Positions 38,024 to 49,406 of a stretch of 57,500 nucleotides of DNA are shown piece after piece; within the stretch, counting starts at the first letter, position 1, and every line of letters begins with the position of its first letter. The notes beneath the pieces are model-generated. The model was not told the DNA's origin, searched no databases, and was given only the letters and a program-made list of their open reading frames with translations. The translations under genes and the position numbers were made by a program. Source of the stretch: Chondrilla cf. caribensis (lineage: Eukaryota > Porifera > Demospongiae > Chondrillida > Chondrillidae); NCBI GenBank assembly GCA_964020155.1, contig OZ026549.1, positions 4,049,219-4,106,718 on the forward strand. The letters run 5' to 3'.

Positions 38024-38435
38024 TTATGGCTCTTGAGTTTTGGAGACTACAGCTGATTCGTTGCCTGAGTCACCACCACTGGGTGGAGGGGGGTTTCCCC
38101 ATTGTGGACAGCTATTGATGACTTCCATCACTTCCTGCAAGTTCCCGTGTACACTACTCTGCTGCTGCATGTTACCTTGCTCACTGCCTGGCAGCACCCT
38201 GTGTGGGGAGTTGATGATGTACATGGGTGCATTGATATTCACAACCTGCTGTTGTCTTTTCAACGCTGCTATCTCTTGCTTCAGAGCCACTATTTCGTCC
38301 TGCGTTATCTTCTGGAATACCTCTTGTTGACTTTCAGTAGTAACCTTTTCTGTGTCATTCTTCAGCTTGTTCTGAATTGCAAGGTTCAGGGCAGTAGAAG
38401 CAATTTTGTGGGCACCGTCCGATTCAAGTTTAACC
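38024..38435 (-). CDS. 3' terminal exon of an unrecognised minus-strand gene (coiled coil, Gln/Pro tail)
   Basis: An acceptor CTGCAG at 38436 opens 137 codons to a TAA at 38024-38026. Residues begin VKLESDGAHKIASTALNLAI, followed by a coiled coil (QDEIVALKQEIAALKRQQQ), then VVNINAPMYIINSPHRVLPG, a Gln/Asn stretch (GNMQQQSSVHGN) and a Pro/Gly/Ser tail. It resembles the regulatory tail of a nuclear protein, but I do not recognise a family. A CA array (38441-38507) ends five bases before the acceptor AG. Possible upstream exons lie at 39075-39104 and 39388-39489, but their phase (0) does not fit this exon (needs 2), so at least one exon is missing. Confidence 0.55.
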
Positions 38436-38436
38436 C

Positions 38437-38440
<4 letters not shown>

Positions 38441-38507
<67 letters not shown>
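38441..38507. repeat. TG/CA array abutting the acceptor of the 38.4-kb exon
   Basis: (TG)n on plus, (CA)n in the sense of the minus-strand gene, immediately upstream of CTGCAG. Confidence 0.97.
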
Positions 38508-38508
<1 letters not shown>

Positions 38509-39387
38509 TGCGCATGTATGTATTTGTGTATGTGTACATGTGTTTGTTCGTGTGTGAAATACAGCATATCAAATAGAATACTTGATCTCGTGTCCATGCA
38601 GTGTCAATCCCACCCTAACCCCTCCAATGGTCTCTGTTCCCACTCTTGACCTCCAGTAAACATGATCCAGCCCTCCCATCCTTTCAATTTCCTAGCATTC
38701 TTGAGATCATTTCAATGTATGACCCCATAAAATTGGTTAGTAATTGGCCCTGGGATGATGTGCAGCATAGTACTTCGGCTGGAAACTACAAAGACTTTCT
38801 TCAGACTGAATTGTGTTACATTTGTAGATTCCATCATGTCATAGATCAGTCCCAATTTTATCAGGTGTTAGTTGTGACAGTTTTCATAAGATGTCTGTCT
38901 GAAACCCAACATGCAAAAGAATAGTCAGACTGGTTGCATGATAGCAGGTGTGTTCCCACGAGAAGCAGCCAGGCTGTTTACTCTCCACAACACTTTGTAT
39001 GCAGCTGTAACACTATGTACAAGTGTATGCTGATGCACATCATATACATAGGTTTAATATGTATGTACTTTCACCGGATTATCATGCATGTAGTATGTTT
39101 TCCCCTGAAATGAAAAGGAGACCTTAATTATACAGTCAAGATCCGTACTCATGATCATCAGTTAAATCTCTACAAATACCTGTATCTATATTGTTATCCG
39201 CTGATTGTAATTGTGTATGAAGTCACTAATATAGATTCACCTTCCTAAGCCCTAATAAACAGCAAAATTTAGCCCGAGGTGTCGATACAGAGAGTAGCAG
39301 TAGCCAGCAGAAGGTAACATTACAACAACAACCAGCAAGTTTAGGTACATAGGTGTCTATATGACTCTTCTACACATGTGATCTCAC

Positions 39388-39489
39388 ATTGTAAGACTGA
39401 ATGTTGGTTGTGCTTCTCCAGACTGTTCCATGTCTGTATCTCTCGGTTGTTTGAGTGTTCTTCCCGTATGGGAGCTTTCCTGCTGGTTT
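39388..39489 (-). CDS. Candidate exon of the unknown minus-strand gene
   Basis: Acceptor GTACAG and donor GTGAGA border 34 open codons: KPAGKLPYGKNTQTTERY, then RHGTVWRSTTNIQSYN. Phase 0 at both ends. It looks protein-like but has no family match. A 30-nt exon at 39075-39104 (GKTYYMHDNP, acceptor CATTTCAG) could follow. Confidence 0.3.
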
Positions 39490-40157
39490 CTGTACGCCTG
39501 TGTTTGGGGTGCAAACATTCCGCAATGTGTTTACTGTTTGGGGTGTGTCGAGGTATGTAGTGGGTGTGTATAATTACTGCTGGTTGGCAATATTGGAAAC
39601 TGAAGGAAAGGTCCTAGTGTGTTTTGGTGGTCACATGTTACCTAATTGGGTGTAACGATATTCATATGCTACTTTGTCAGTGATTTGAAACTATATTCAT
39701 TGGTCTATTGTAAACTGAACCTTGCCAGTGTGGGTTTAATATGCCTTGATATGCTGGTGTGACTGCTGTCTGTGTGGGAGACTAGCTGGATTGGTTTACC
39801 CATGCGGCTGATGTCATCGGCATGGATTGTTTGTATAAAATGGCCGCTAACATTGTACTGCATGAGCATTGTACTGCATGAGCGAATCACTAACAATTGC
39901 AAGGTCAGACGAATATGGGGCAGCTCTGTAACCCCTGCGGATTACTCATGATATTACTAGCAGGTGTTCGGGGACTTCAACTCCCTCTCCTCTCCCATAC
40001 TGTGAATAGCAGGGGGCTGGCCCTTAACCTTGAAGCTCAACTCTCACAGAAATCGGGGAATTCAAAACCAGACACATTACACAGTTACAGAAAAGGAAGG
40101 AATTCACATTATTCATCATCGTTCGATCGACCTTGCATGACCCCAACCTTCTGGTAA

Positions 40158-41020
40158 CTGCTGCTATCCCTGTATTAGTTCACACAACACCAGCTGCATG
40201 TAGTGTTTCCATGACGTCCCATACTATATTATGAGTATTCGTTCTAACTGTACATATTACGTTATGTATGTATGTGTGTTTATATAACACATTACCCACT
40301 CATCACGTCCTGCAGCCCTTCACCACCACATGGACAAAGTCTGAGGTGCTCTTGAAAATGAAGGGCATCAGCTGATTGTTAATTATGTTGTCATATTTCC
40401 CAATTTCAAAATTAATTTGTATAATATTGTTATTAATGTTAATATTAATATTATTATTGTTATATATAATTATATAATTTTATATTATTTTGTAGTACAT
40501 AAACAGTGTCATATATACTCTATGCATAATAATAAATTGCATAGTCATCCCAGGTACGTATATATAGATTCATAGTGTATAATATATACAGTAACAAGGG
40601 TTAGGAAACACGTGCACATACAGAGATAGAAATTGTTTCACTAGTTAGTTATATATGTCTACAGCTAGGTCTCCCTAAAATATCATGTTGACACGCCCCC
40701 TTTCCCATGAGCAATGCAAGAAAGTGCTCTGCGTTATTTCTCCTATACTTCCCATACATTAAAAGTATTTAGCACCTCCGAACGTAGCAAGGGTTAGGGA
40801 CTAGAGATGGGAATATACGAATATAATTTTATTGATGTCATTATAATATTATATCGCACACAAATGCATAACAATGTACAGTTGCAGGGTGTTGATTGTA
40901 TTAGATTGTTACAATCGTACAGATACATAAACACATACGTTCATGCAATAAATACATGCGTTGAAAAGACATACTTGTTACATGTACTAAAGGTATAGGA
41001 TACACATGGATAGTGTTTGT
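40158..41020. other. No gene seen; dispersed repeat at about 40664-40800
   Basis: AT-rich DNA. The repeat copy matches about 845-985. A GC-richer island at 40315-40375 has several short open frames, none convincing. Confidence 0.45.
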
Positions 41021-43727
41021 CTACAATGGAACATCTGAAGGACCAAAACAGGCCTTAGCTTTCTCCACGTAGGCATCATTTGGAAACATGTCGTCAGCAT
41101 TAGCAGCAATGTACCTGATGTGGAATGATCAATACACTGCCATAATACAACACACATACGTAGGTACATACGTACATGTACTGTGTTGTAGGAGCAGATC
41201 AAAAGTTCAAACTATGCTAACATCTGCACTATTTGCACACTTCCAAACCAAGCAATTGTTATTAAAATGTGTCCATTGGTTGCCTAGCAACACATTGTTC
41301 AGCTACAATAACAATGCTGTGTATTGGATTAGATTGGATAGCTTATTTATTCAGGGGAAGCCTTTAGCCAACGGGTACTACACTAGGCACCCTGTAAAGT
41401 GACAACACACAGAAATGAAATAAATGAATAAATAAACTAACTAAATAAATAATAAATAAAAAGAATGGAGGCCATGTGGATTAAATAAATAATAATTAAT
41501 TATTATTGTCATGCAGTCATTAAATAAAATAATAATTTAGAATAAAATTTAATGTTGATAAGTTATTATTGCCATGGATAATAAGATTGTTCAGGTACAT
41601 ACATGCAGTCAGCTACTAGTTTTGTTCCTATTAATATGTGTACGTACATATGTACGTAGGCATAAGACTTGACAATACAGAGAAAAACAAAATCACGCCA
41701 GTGTGCAATCAAACACTACAACTAGGACAGATGCAGCATTGAAATAGTGGATACACATACTGATTCGTTGGCACAACTAGAAATACAACAGTGAGTCATT
41801 TTGAAATGAGGTGTGCAGGTTTAGCGAGATCAGGAATGAACGCTACAGTTGTAGACGTACGTAATAGCCCTGTCGTGATTTTCTCTGTTTCGATCATCAG
41901 TTCTTATACATGTATGCACGTTATATTAAAAAAATGTATTATTTACACGGAAACATACCACATAACAACTAAAGTACCTTTGGTAGGGTTGTAGTGGATA
42001 CAGACACTTTGGCTTGATTGTCAGTTCCAAAGCCCTCTCAAACAATCAAGCAAAGTGTACGTACGTATGTATGTATGTATATCTGCTACAGCCATACCGA
42101 AGGCACTTCGTCCATTTTTACAATATGCACATACAAATGTATGTAAAAATAAATGCACATGCCTAAACACATGCATACTATGGGCCATGTACATAACAGA
42201 ATAATGTTTAGAGATGTGCAAATTTACTTACTCTAAAATGTCTTTAAAAAATTGATGAAGTAAAGAGAGGTGCTTTTCAGGAATCCTAGCTCTGGACAGA
42301 AACATGGGCAGTTTTACTACAGGAATGAAGTACATCAGAAACCTAACAACAAGATAGAACATACGTACATATGTATGTACACACGCATACGCACACACAC
42401 ACGCGCGGGCGATGTGATATATGCAACAGTGAACTATAGTTTTTTGCAATAACCTTTCATCTTCTATCATTTCCCGAAATTGATATGTGTACTTGTGTTT
42501 TACTCACAAAGTGTGGTGGATTACTAAGAATTCATTATATGAACATATGTACAGGACTTTACATGTCTATACATAGAATATACGTACATGTCTGTACTAG
42601 TGCGCATAGCATACAGTATGCAATATGTACGTATGTTGAAGTAATGCTATGCGCACATACAGTACGTACGTATGTACTCTATGTGCATAGATAAAAGTAC
42701 GTTTTTACTGTGTACAGTACAATTTGCTTAGCAAGCACCCTGATTCGTACATACATACGTATCTCTCTTGGTAATGGTAATTGGTACTACATCCAACTCT
42801 GATTTACAGATACAGATTCGGTGCACATTTCATTGTACTAATCACGCCAGTTGGACTGTACATATATAATCAGCTTACCAAACAACCTAAGAAAGTGCTG
42901 AGGACCGTACACATTGGAGGGCTCAAAAACACTTTCCTCTACGCCAACCGATGAGCTGTCCGAATAGCCATTCATTAATGCTCCTTCATTGAACATTCTA
43001 TAGGCTTCAGTAACCTGTTCAAACTGGTCCCTTTCTTCACTGTACAGCAGGTGGTCCAATAGGGTTACATCAAAATAAGTTTTAAGTCCGTCAAGAACTT
43101 CTCTCAATAGTGGGAAGTCAGTGTCAGGCTTTGTGGCCACACAAAATGAATAAAAGTTCAATAACAGCGTACAAACAGATTGTTTAGAAGGCAGTTTAAC
43201 CAAGTGGTGTTTGCTACAGATTTTAACACAGTCATTTTCAAGACGTTTTTGAAGGATTAGGTTCAAGTCAATGGGCACTTCAGGCGGGAAGGTTACAACG
43301 TCATCTTCGACATTCTACGTAGACAAAAATATAGAAAAAAGTATAAAAATTCGCCCGATGTGGGGCTCGAACCCACGACCCTGGGATTAAGAGTCCCATG
43401 CTCTACCGACTGAGCTAACCGGGCATTTACATGGGAAACGCATAATCAACGGTGTTTTGACAAAAATGTATGGATACTGCGAGTAAATTCTTCATATTCG
43501 TATTAACATGCATGCTGAAGATGTAGAAATATTTACTCTGATTATGTACGCATAATATGATGCATATAATATTGAGCATTTCAAGTATTCAAGGATATTT
43601 TCAGTATAAGAAAGCCAAGGCTTACCACAATCTCATCTTCTTCGCACTGATCAACTTTTTTCCTATGTTTACCTCGGCCTCCTCCTCCTCCTCCTTTTGG
43701 TACTTGACTACGTCGACGAGAAGACAT
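41021..43727 (-). CDS. MORF4L1: MRG-domain protein (MORF4L1/MRG15 family) without chromodomain
   Basis: MRG proteins scaffold the NuA4/Tip60 acetyltransferase and Sin3/HDAC complexes in chromatin. Exons: 43727-43626, 43314-42879, 42316-42232, 41114-41021. Joined, they give 238 aa with consistent phases (0, 1, 2). The N terminus is MSSRRRSQVPKGGGGGGRGK, an Arg/Gly-rich tail, then acidic residues. The MRG domain follows: LVKLPSKQSVCTLLLNFYSF, GLKTYFDVTLLDHLLYSEER, VYGPQHFLRLFVKLP (human VYGAPHLLRLFVRIG) and FFKDILEYIAANADDMF (human FLKYLAKNSATLF). The usual N-terminal chromodomain of MRG15 is absent from the exons found, and only 114 bp lie before the divergent BORCS8 gene. The first intron carries a tRNA gene. 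At exon 3 a nearer acceptor would give RFLMYFIPVV, but only the GTAG at 42317 keeps phase and the KLP motif. Confidence 0.88.
43353..43424 (-). tRNA. tRNA-Lys (CTT), inside intron 1 of the MRG gene
   Basis: The minus strand reads GCCCGGTTAGCTCAGTCGGT (box A), an anticodon stem-loop with loop CTCTTAA (anticodon CTT), then a T arm GTGGGTTCGAGCCCCAC (box B). The acceptor stem is closed by ATCGGGC. All stems pair, with one G-T wobble. A Pol III terminator-like T run (GAATTTTTATAC) follows at about 43348-43344. It has no intron and is on the same strand as the host gene. Confidence 0.97.
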
Positions 43728-43841
43728 TAAGGATTCGTGTACTAGAAATAGACAGATCTACAACTAGATCGAACACGTAAACAATAGATCTAACAACTCA
43801 GTTTAGCGGCCATTTTCGTTCGGTCACATGACCTGTTTAAA
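43728..43841. promoter_or_regulatory. Bidirectional promoter of the MRG gene and BORCS8, with an M-box
   Basis: 114 bp separate the two start codons. Toward BORCS8 it holds GCGGCCATTTT (YY1-like) and, at 43824-43831, TCACATGA within GGTCACATGACC. That is the M-box form of the MiT/TFE (TFEB/MITF) site, one base from the CLEAR consensus GTCACGTGAC. The M-box is 11 bp before the BORCS8 ATG, so it may lie in the leader. No TATA box. Confidence 0.7.
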
Positions 43842-44261
43842 ATGGCCGTGGACGGAGATGTAACCGGTAGAACAGAGAAAATATGTTACCAGTTTAGCGA
43901 GGTGGCCCTTCAGCTTGTTAATGAACCCTCCCTGGGACTTTACAGGGTGAATGAACACATATCAAGGACAGTTCCAAGAATTAGGGAATGTGACAAGAAA
44001 CTCAACTCTTCTCTTAACAAGATGAATGGATGTACTTTTGACATTGAGTATGACAGCGACGCTATGAGGTCTATAACGAGAATAAATCAATTTGAATCTA
44101 TTTCCAGTGAGATAAGTCGAGCTATAGTATTACAAAAGAAGTTGAATGAACGCAAAGGAGATTCCTTTTCCGGATCTAAATCCGAGGTGGTTCAACGTGT
44201 CCAGTCTAGGGATTATGGTTCAACTTGGAGTGGAAGCGGAGGAAAATTGCGAATCAACTAA
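43842..44261 (+). CDS. BORCS8: BORCS8-like subunit of the BORC complex
   Basis: BORC is the eight-subunit complex on the lysosome surface that recruits ARL8 and kinesin to move lysosomes outward. This intronless frame has 139 codons (human BORCS8 about 119). Residues 14-60 match the family: KICYQFSEVALQLVNEPSLG then LYRVNEHISRTVPRI (human KVTDKFTESVYVLANEPSVA then LYRLQEHVRRSLPEL). Further on, FDIEYDSDAMRSI aligns with the human YTVEYACSAVKNL, and ISSEISRAIVLQKKLN with the helix before the tail. The C-terminal Ser/Gly-rich tail is unconserved. It starts at the first ATG after the shared promoter. An intron in the 3' UTR cannot be excluded. Confidence 0.85.
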   Translation: MAVDGDVTGRTEKICYQFSEVALQLVNEPSLGLYRVNEHISRTVPRIRECDKKLNSSLNKMNGCTFDIEYDSDAMRSITRINQFESISSEISRAIVLQKKLNERKGDSFSGSKSEVVQRVQSRDYGSTWSGSGGKLRIN

Positions 44262-44832
44262 CGGAATTGTCGGTTACATTCTCTAATGAAGATATCACCC
44301 ATTTTACTATGGTTAGGTGCAAGTTAATGGGTACATTAGTGAGACCCTTACTCGAACTAATGGACAATTGTGATTTTTAACTGTGAAATATTTTCATATG
44401 CATTAGTATGAGTGTTGGAAGCAGGAAGAATAATGAAAAGTTTTTGACAAAGTTGTCATGTTTGATGCAATGTATTGTAATTCCTGGTGGTTTGATGCAT
44501 ATGTTTGGTCAATCTACAGGTAATTGCTGACAAGTCAGCCTATTAGTATAGCATTTGTGCATATGGGGTATACCTAGGCTATATATGTATCTGTACCATC
44601 GCATGCACTATGAAAGGACACATAATAGTATAAGAGTGCTAATTCATGATTATATTTGCTTACGTAAATCATTCATTGATACTACAATTACATTTTTAGC
44701 TCAATATAATAATTGTGGTATTAATGTTAAGTTGTGTACACTTGACTCCATGTTGTTTAATTCCTACATATTTCCTACAATTTCTTTCGCATTCTTGCGT
44801 ATGCTATATGCCTCTCTGTGCTTCAAAGTGGA
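44262..44832. other. BORCS8 3' flank, convergent with the vWA gene; no other gene
   Basis: The BORCS8 and vWA genes converge here. A plus frame at 44555-44959 is AT-rich and not supported. Confidence 0.5.
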
Positions 44833-47800
44833 TCAAACTGTAATTACCTGGAGCATTAGAGAAGGATTGACATATTACGTATGCACATTCATGTGTAAGC
44901 ATTCTTGTACATTATGTGCAATAATTGTAATAATATACAGGACCTGGTATGTAATGTAATGCACTGACTGTCATTTACATGATATAATATGCTTGAGACA
45001 TCAACTCGGAACAAGTCTGTTAGGTTTGCTGTATCTACTATAAATTAATATACATGAAAGTAGTAGACTACGTGTATGCAGTACCATAATCAGTCTGATA
45101 TGCTATAGAAGGGTGTACACATCCTATCAATATTTCCTAGGCCTGTTACATAATGTGACTACTATAGCTAGTTGATATATAAATGTAATAGATAACATGG
45201 CTTCCGTAATTACTACAGCTAGTGGTACCAGTGTTAAATACATGCAGTCACTTACGCTGCGGCCACAGAAGAGCTGGTTGTAAGAGCCCGAATATGTTGC
45301 CACTGTAGCATAATAGTTACTCAGGGCTGTTATTGCAACACTTGGTTCAAGGACGCTTTTGAGAGCAAACTGTGTCCGTCTTGCATCTACTGTGAAGAAA
45401 AAGCCCACTCCCAAGTCTGATGGGAAGCTTGCGCCGTTGTAAAGTTGACGGATGTGTACCAATTTCAGAGCACAACCACTGCTGATACATTCAACTTTGA
45501 GAGCTTTGTTAGGAACTGGATGGGTGACGATCATGAATTCATTGGGGGACACGGAAGACCTGGCAAAGTACCAAAACTGGTTGACCGGGCTTGCTCCATC
45601 AAAGCTCAAGCGAAGACTTCTGGCATCATAACTTAGGTATCTTCTGCAACCAGAGCCATGTTTTATTCTCCCAGCAGTAAACAGGGTTGCAATACCATAA
45701 TCTACAAATAAATATAATAAACAACATGTTAATAATAATCGTACACATTGTCCGAGGTATATAAAACTGTTATGTAAATTGATAAATGTGATAATATAAA
45801 AATGAATTCAATCAATTTGTTAATGGTGAATGTCATGTAGAGGCATCTCAGTTGTACTATGCATCCAATTTTATAATAATATTATACCGGGATGCAGCGT
45901 AAATTATTACATGGATGTCGGTAAAATTAATGTAATCGGTATAATATACATTCAACCTTGCTTCAAATTACTCTCATTTCAAAATTCACTAAGTACACTA
46001 AACTAAGCATGAACCCTGCCTATAGGACACCTGCTAAAGAATGTGTACAACACAATACTACTACTACTAGTATGCCAAAGATATAAGTCTATAATTTAAA
46101 TTCCTCATTTGACATTACTCACTTTTGTATTCACACAAACGACCAAAGTATCCAGAAGGACAGAGACATCGTCTAAAAAAGACTCGTGGTCCACGTCTGA
46201 ATGTTTCGCAGACACCGCCATTTTTGCAAGGGCATCTGAAAGTCTACATGTACAAGAATGACAATTGTATTATTGGTCTAGACAGTGCATGTAGTACAGT
46301 AGAACACATGCATGTTGGGTAATCTTGTTTCTTTATCTATGAACGTGAATTAATCAACATTATGCATATTATTAAGGTTGCATGTACAGTGATATCTTAA
46401 AAAATCCATATATTATCACAGTCTATAATGTAGTTACGTACATGTGGATTACAATAATATTATAGGTTTAGACCCATAATTATGTACATATTATGCCCAT
46501 AAATGAGATAGATGTTGCTATATTGCATCAATGTAGCAAGCAAACCTACACATACAAGTATGTAACTGTTCAAGATCACTTACCTCCACTTCAATGGTAG
46601 CAGAGGTAGAGCAAAGTACTTCACCGTCATCACCTGTGAACAGGAGTTGGAGCTCTCCTCTACTGTCAGATGTCCCAGCAGCTCTTGCTCGCACACGGAT
46701 AGTGGCTGGTGAAGAAGACGTCAGAATAACTTCTGAGGGTATGACCGATAGGGTCACATTGTCTGCCGTAGTGTTAGCCGTAACGTTGATGGGGATTGTG
46801 ACGGGACATGATGGCCATGGGCTATCAGTTGTTAGGCGGAACACGTATTCAGCTGTTTCACCAGCAAAAATCGTACTGGGTGCTGAGATAGTGTCAACAT
46901 CACAAGACACAGGAGTAGGTACCACTTTGTTGTAAACTGTTGACGAAAACGAATGTCCTGATTTGGTGATCCCGCTGAATTGTAGGTAGAATGATACTCC
47001 GGGTACAAGAATACGTCCACGAAAGTAGGAATCACATCGGGTTAGTGGTGACCTTTGGAGAACTGTTCCATTAGAAGTGACTACATGGATGTACTGAGTG
47101 TACGTGGAGTGTAGTCTGTCCAATTGGCGTGTGAAAACGAGTATGGGGAGATAAAGTGCACACCCAGGTGGTGGTAGAGAATCAATAGGTTCGGAGGTTG
47201 TTTCGTTCAGAATATCAACGCTGAAGTCAAAACCATTTTCAACAGATACATCTAAACTGAAGTTTGCAGAGCCTGAAACTGTCCACACACCTGGTATTAG
47301 TGAGCTACCTGCAAATGAGATGAATGCTATGTCACTGATCGTCTGAGTTCTCACCACTGTGCCTAATGGGTTGGTAACTGTGATCGATATACTTGAGAAA
47401 CGTGAGCCAGGAGAAATAAGTAATCTCACGCGAGCTGCAATATCTGATATGTAGAAATGTTGTGCAGGATCTGTTGAGTTAGAAGGAGGTCCTGAAGTAA
47501 TAGCTCTTCTCTTTTTACAGGTTTCCACATTGCAGGACAGTGGTCTCAGCGCTGAACCAGTAAGGAAGTTGTACTCTTGTATGAAATAATCCAGAGCGGT
47601 AGAACAGGTCAAACTGTCGACAACTATCCCACCGGTGTTTACTGCCAAGTCTGCGTAACCACGGACAGATCCTTGAATGCAACTTAGATAACTAGAAGAA
47701 GAGTAGCTGCCGCACATTGGACTGCTAGTTAGAAGGCTGTCTGGGAGAGAGGAATGTACTATCACATCAGATGATAAAACTTTTGCATATACGTTGTTGA

Positions 47801-49340
47801 GGTCAGCATAGTCCTTGGCAGGTGCATCTGTGAACACCAAAATGTGACTGTACACATTGTTGATTGGATCTGCTATCTGGATGGATGCGTCGAATGCTCG
47901 TTCAATAGCACGGACACCAAATTCGGGGAAATCTCCGCCACCATGAGCTGTGATGCTGGCAAGGTCATCAATAAAGTCTTCAAGGTCCGAAAGGCTGTCG
48001 GTACGGTATCTCCTCGGAGTGAAAATGCCTGTATTGGACTCTGCATAAGTAAAAAAAAGATCAATTACTGAATGAGCAGAGAACAGTGATTGTAATTATA
48101 TATCACATTATAAGTATACTGCAATGACATGTGGTGTAAATTTAACTCCAGCCAATAAAATAGCATTTTATGTACAACCTGATTATACTGTTGATACAGT
48201 ATGTAATTTAAATATAAAAAATGTATTGTATGATATTACTATTATTAAACGTGACTGCAATGATCATACAGCACTGCATTGCCTGTATTATGGTGGAACT
48301 TCACGTCTTTACATATACAACATACACAATACACACTCTGTAGATAATACACATGCAAATATTTTTTTAATATTTACACGATGCACACAACATGGAAAAC
48401 ATACCCAGCCTATACAACAATGAGAGCATACACATGTAATATATTATACGTACATAGCATACATAATACACGAAACATTATAGAGACACACATACACAAC
48501 TTGTAACCTCTCCTGAAGAAGGAATCCCTTGAACCTTAGATTCATATTAGGTATTCATTATACTATATATAATTGTTATTCATAGTATTTTGTATGTATG
48601 TAACCCTGTAACCCACTAAATATGACAAATATCATAACCTCACCTGGATCATTGAATGTTCCCAGAATGTATTCTGCTGGTCCATCTCTTTCACTTTTCA
48701 CAAAGGATCGCACAAGACACTTCACTGCATCAATCTCATCGCCCATACTACCTGTGTCATCAATCACAAAGGCTACAGAGAAATCTGCTGAGCTGAGACC
48801 GAAAAAGATAACGCCTAAATCGGTTCCATCAATGCAATCGAAGAATTCATTGATATTGGTATACGTTGCGCGTCTGGTCCGGCTTACACTGACAGGAGAA
48901 GTCCTAACCTTCAAGCATATCAGGTACCCTAACACTTCACGAGTCTTTCGAACATCTTTACTTTCCAAAGCTCTTTCATACTCTGCTGCTAAAGCTGGGA
49001 AAGCATCCCGTGCAACTGGTGCAGAACCATAGCAAGCCCTATAGTATGCCCTGGAAATCTCTGCCAGAGCCTCATAGAATGATGCTGATGACTTAGGAGA
49101 ATCTGTGGTGTTAGTTGCAGTCAAGATACGTCGGTAAACCCCTTCCAATGTACTGCTGTCATTGGAGCTATCGAATCCCAAAGCACTCAAAGAGCTAATT
49201 TGGCGCAACAGAGTTATTTCAGCCGTACGCCGTCTTTCAATGTAGTCGCTCGTGACGCAGACTGGCCCACTTGGTGGTGATACACCGGCTGCTTCATAGC
49301 ATCCAACTGAAAAGAGGACTCCTAAGGCCAAAATCCACAT
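44833..49340 (-). CDS. Secreted vWA/EGF protein, hemicentin/VWA7-like, copy A (911 aa)
   Basis: Exons: 49340-48644, 48040-46584, 46243-46123, 45701-45256, 44847-44833. Joined phases are consistent and give 911 aa. Layout: signal peptide (MWILALGVLFSVGC, 1-19); a conserved helical N region (31-145; YIERRRTAEITLLR, ALAEISRAYYRACYG); a vWA domain with MIDAS DDTGSM (194-199), GTFNDP (228-) and FTDAPAKDY (302-310), all as in hemicentin; a beta-rich domain ending CDSYFRGRILVPGVSFYLQF; an extra Ig/cadherin-like module (612-718) missing from copy B; an EGF domain with six Cys (CPCKNGGVC, CLCPSGYFGRLC); and a C-terminal domain of unknown type (759-907). The 5-codon last exon (VITV, stop) is inferred from copy B. 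No membrane span. A TATA box (49406-49398) sets the start. Likely extracellular matrix or recognition. Confidence 0.85.
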
Positions 49341-49397
49341 TTTGCAGGCAAAGCGATTGCAATCGATCTCAAAGTTGGTTGATTCGATTTTTTCCTT

Positions 49398-49406
49398 CTT
49401 TTTATA
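49398..49406 (-). promoter_or_regulatory. TATA box of vWA gene copy A
   Basis: TATAAAAAG on the minus strand, about 60 bp before the ATG at 49340, predicts a leader of about 30 nt. It argues that the frame open further upstream (to 49532) is not translated. Confidence 0.5.

Noticed and set aside
39915..40157. 80-codon plus frame starting MGQLCNPCGLLMILLAGVRG, signal-peptide-like, with an RKGR site (neuropeptide idea)
   Set aside because: No promoter, splice or homology support; hydrophobic N termini are common in random frames. Kept only as a note.
42317..42345. Longer MRG exon 3 reading VRFLMYFIPVV
   Set aside because: Wrong phase for exon 2, and it inserts residues into the conserved RLFVKLP segment; the acceptor GTAG at 42317 solves both.
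45127..45255. Continuation of the vWA frame past NQLFCGRS into VSDCMYL
   Set aside because: GTAAGT at the same place in both copies marks a donor; the sequences diverge directly after it.
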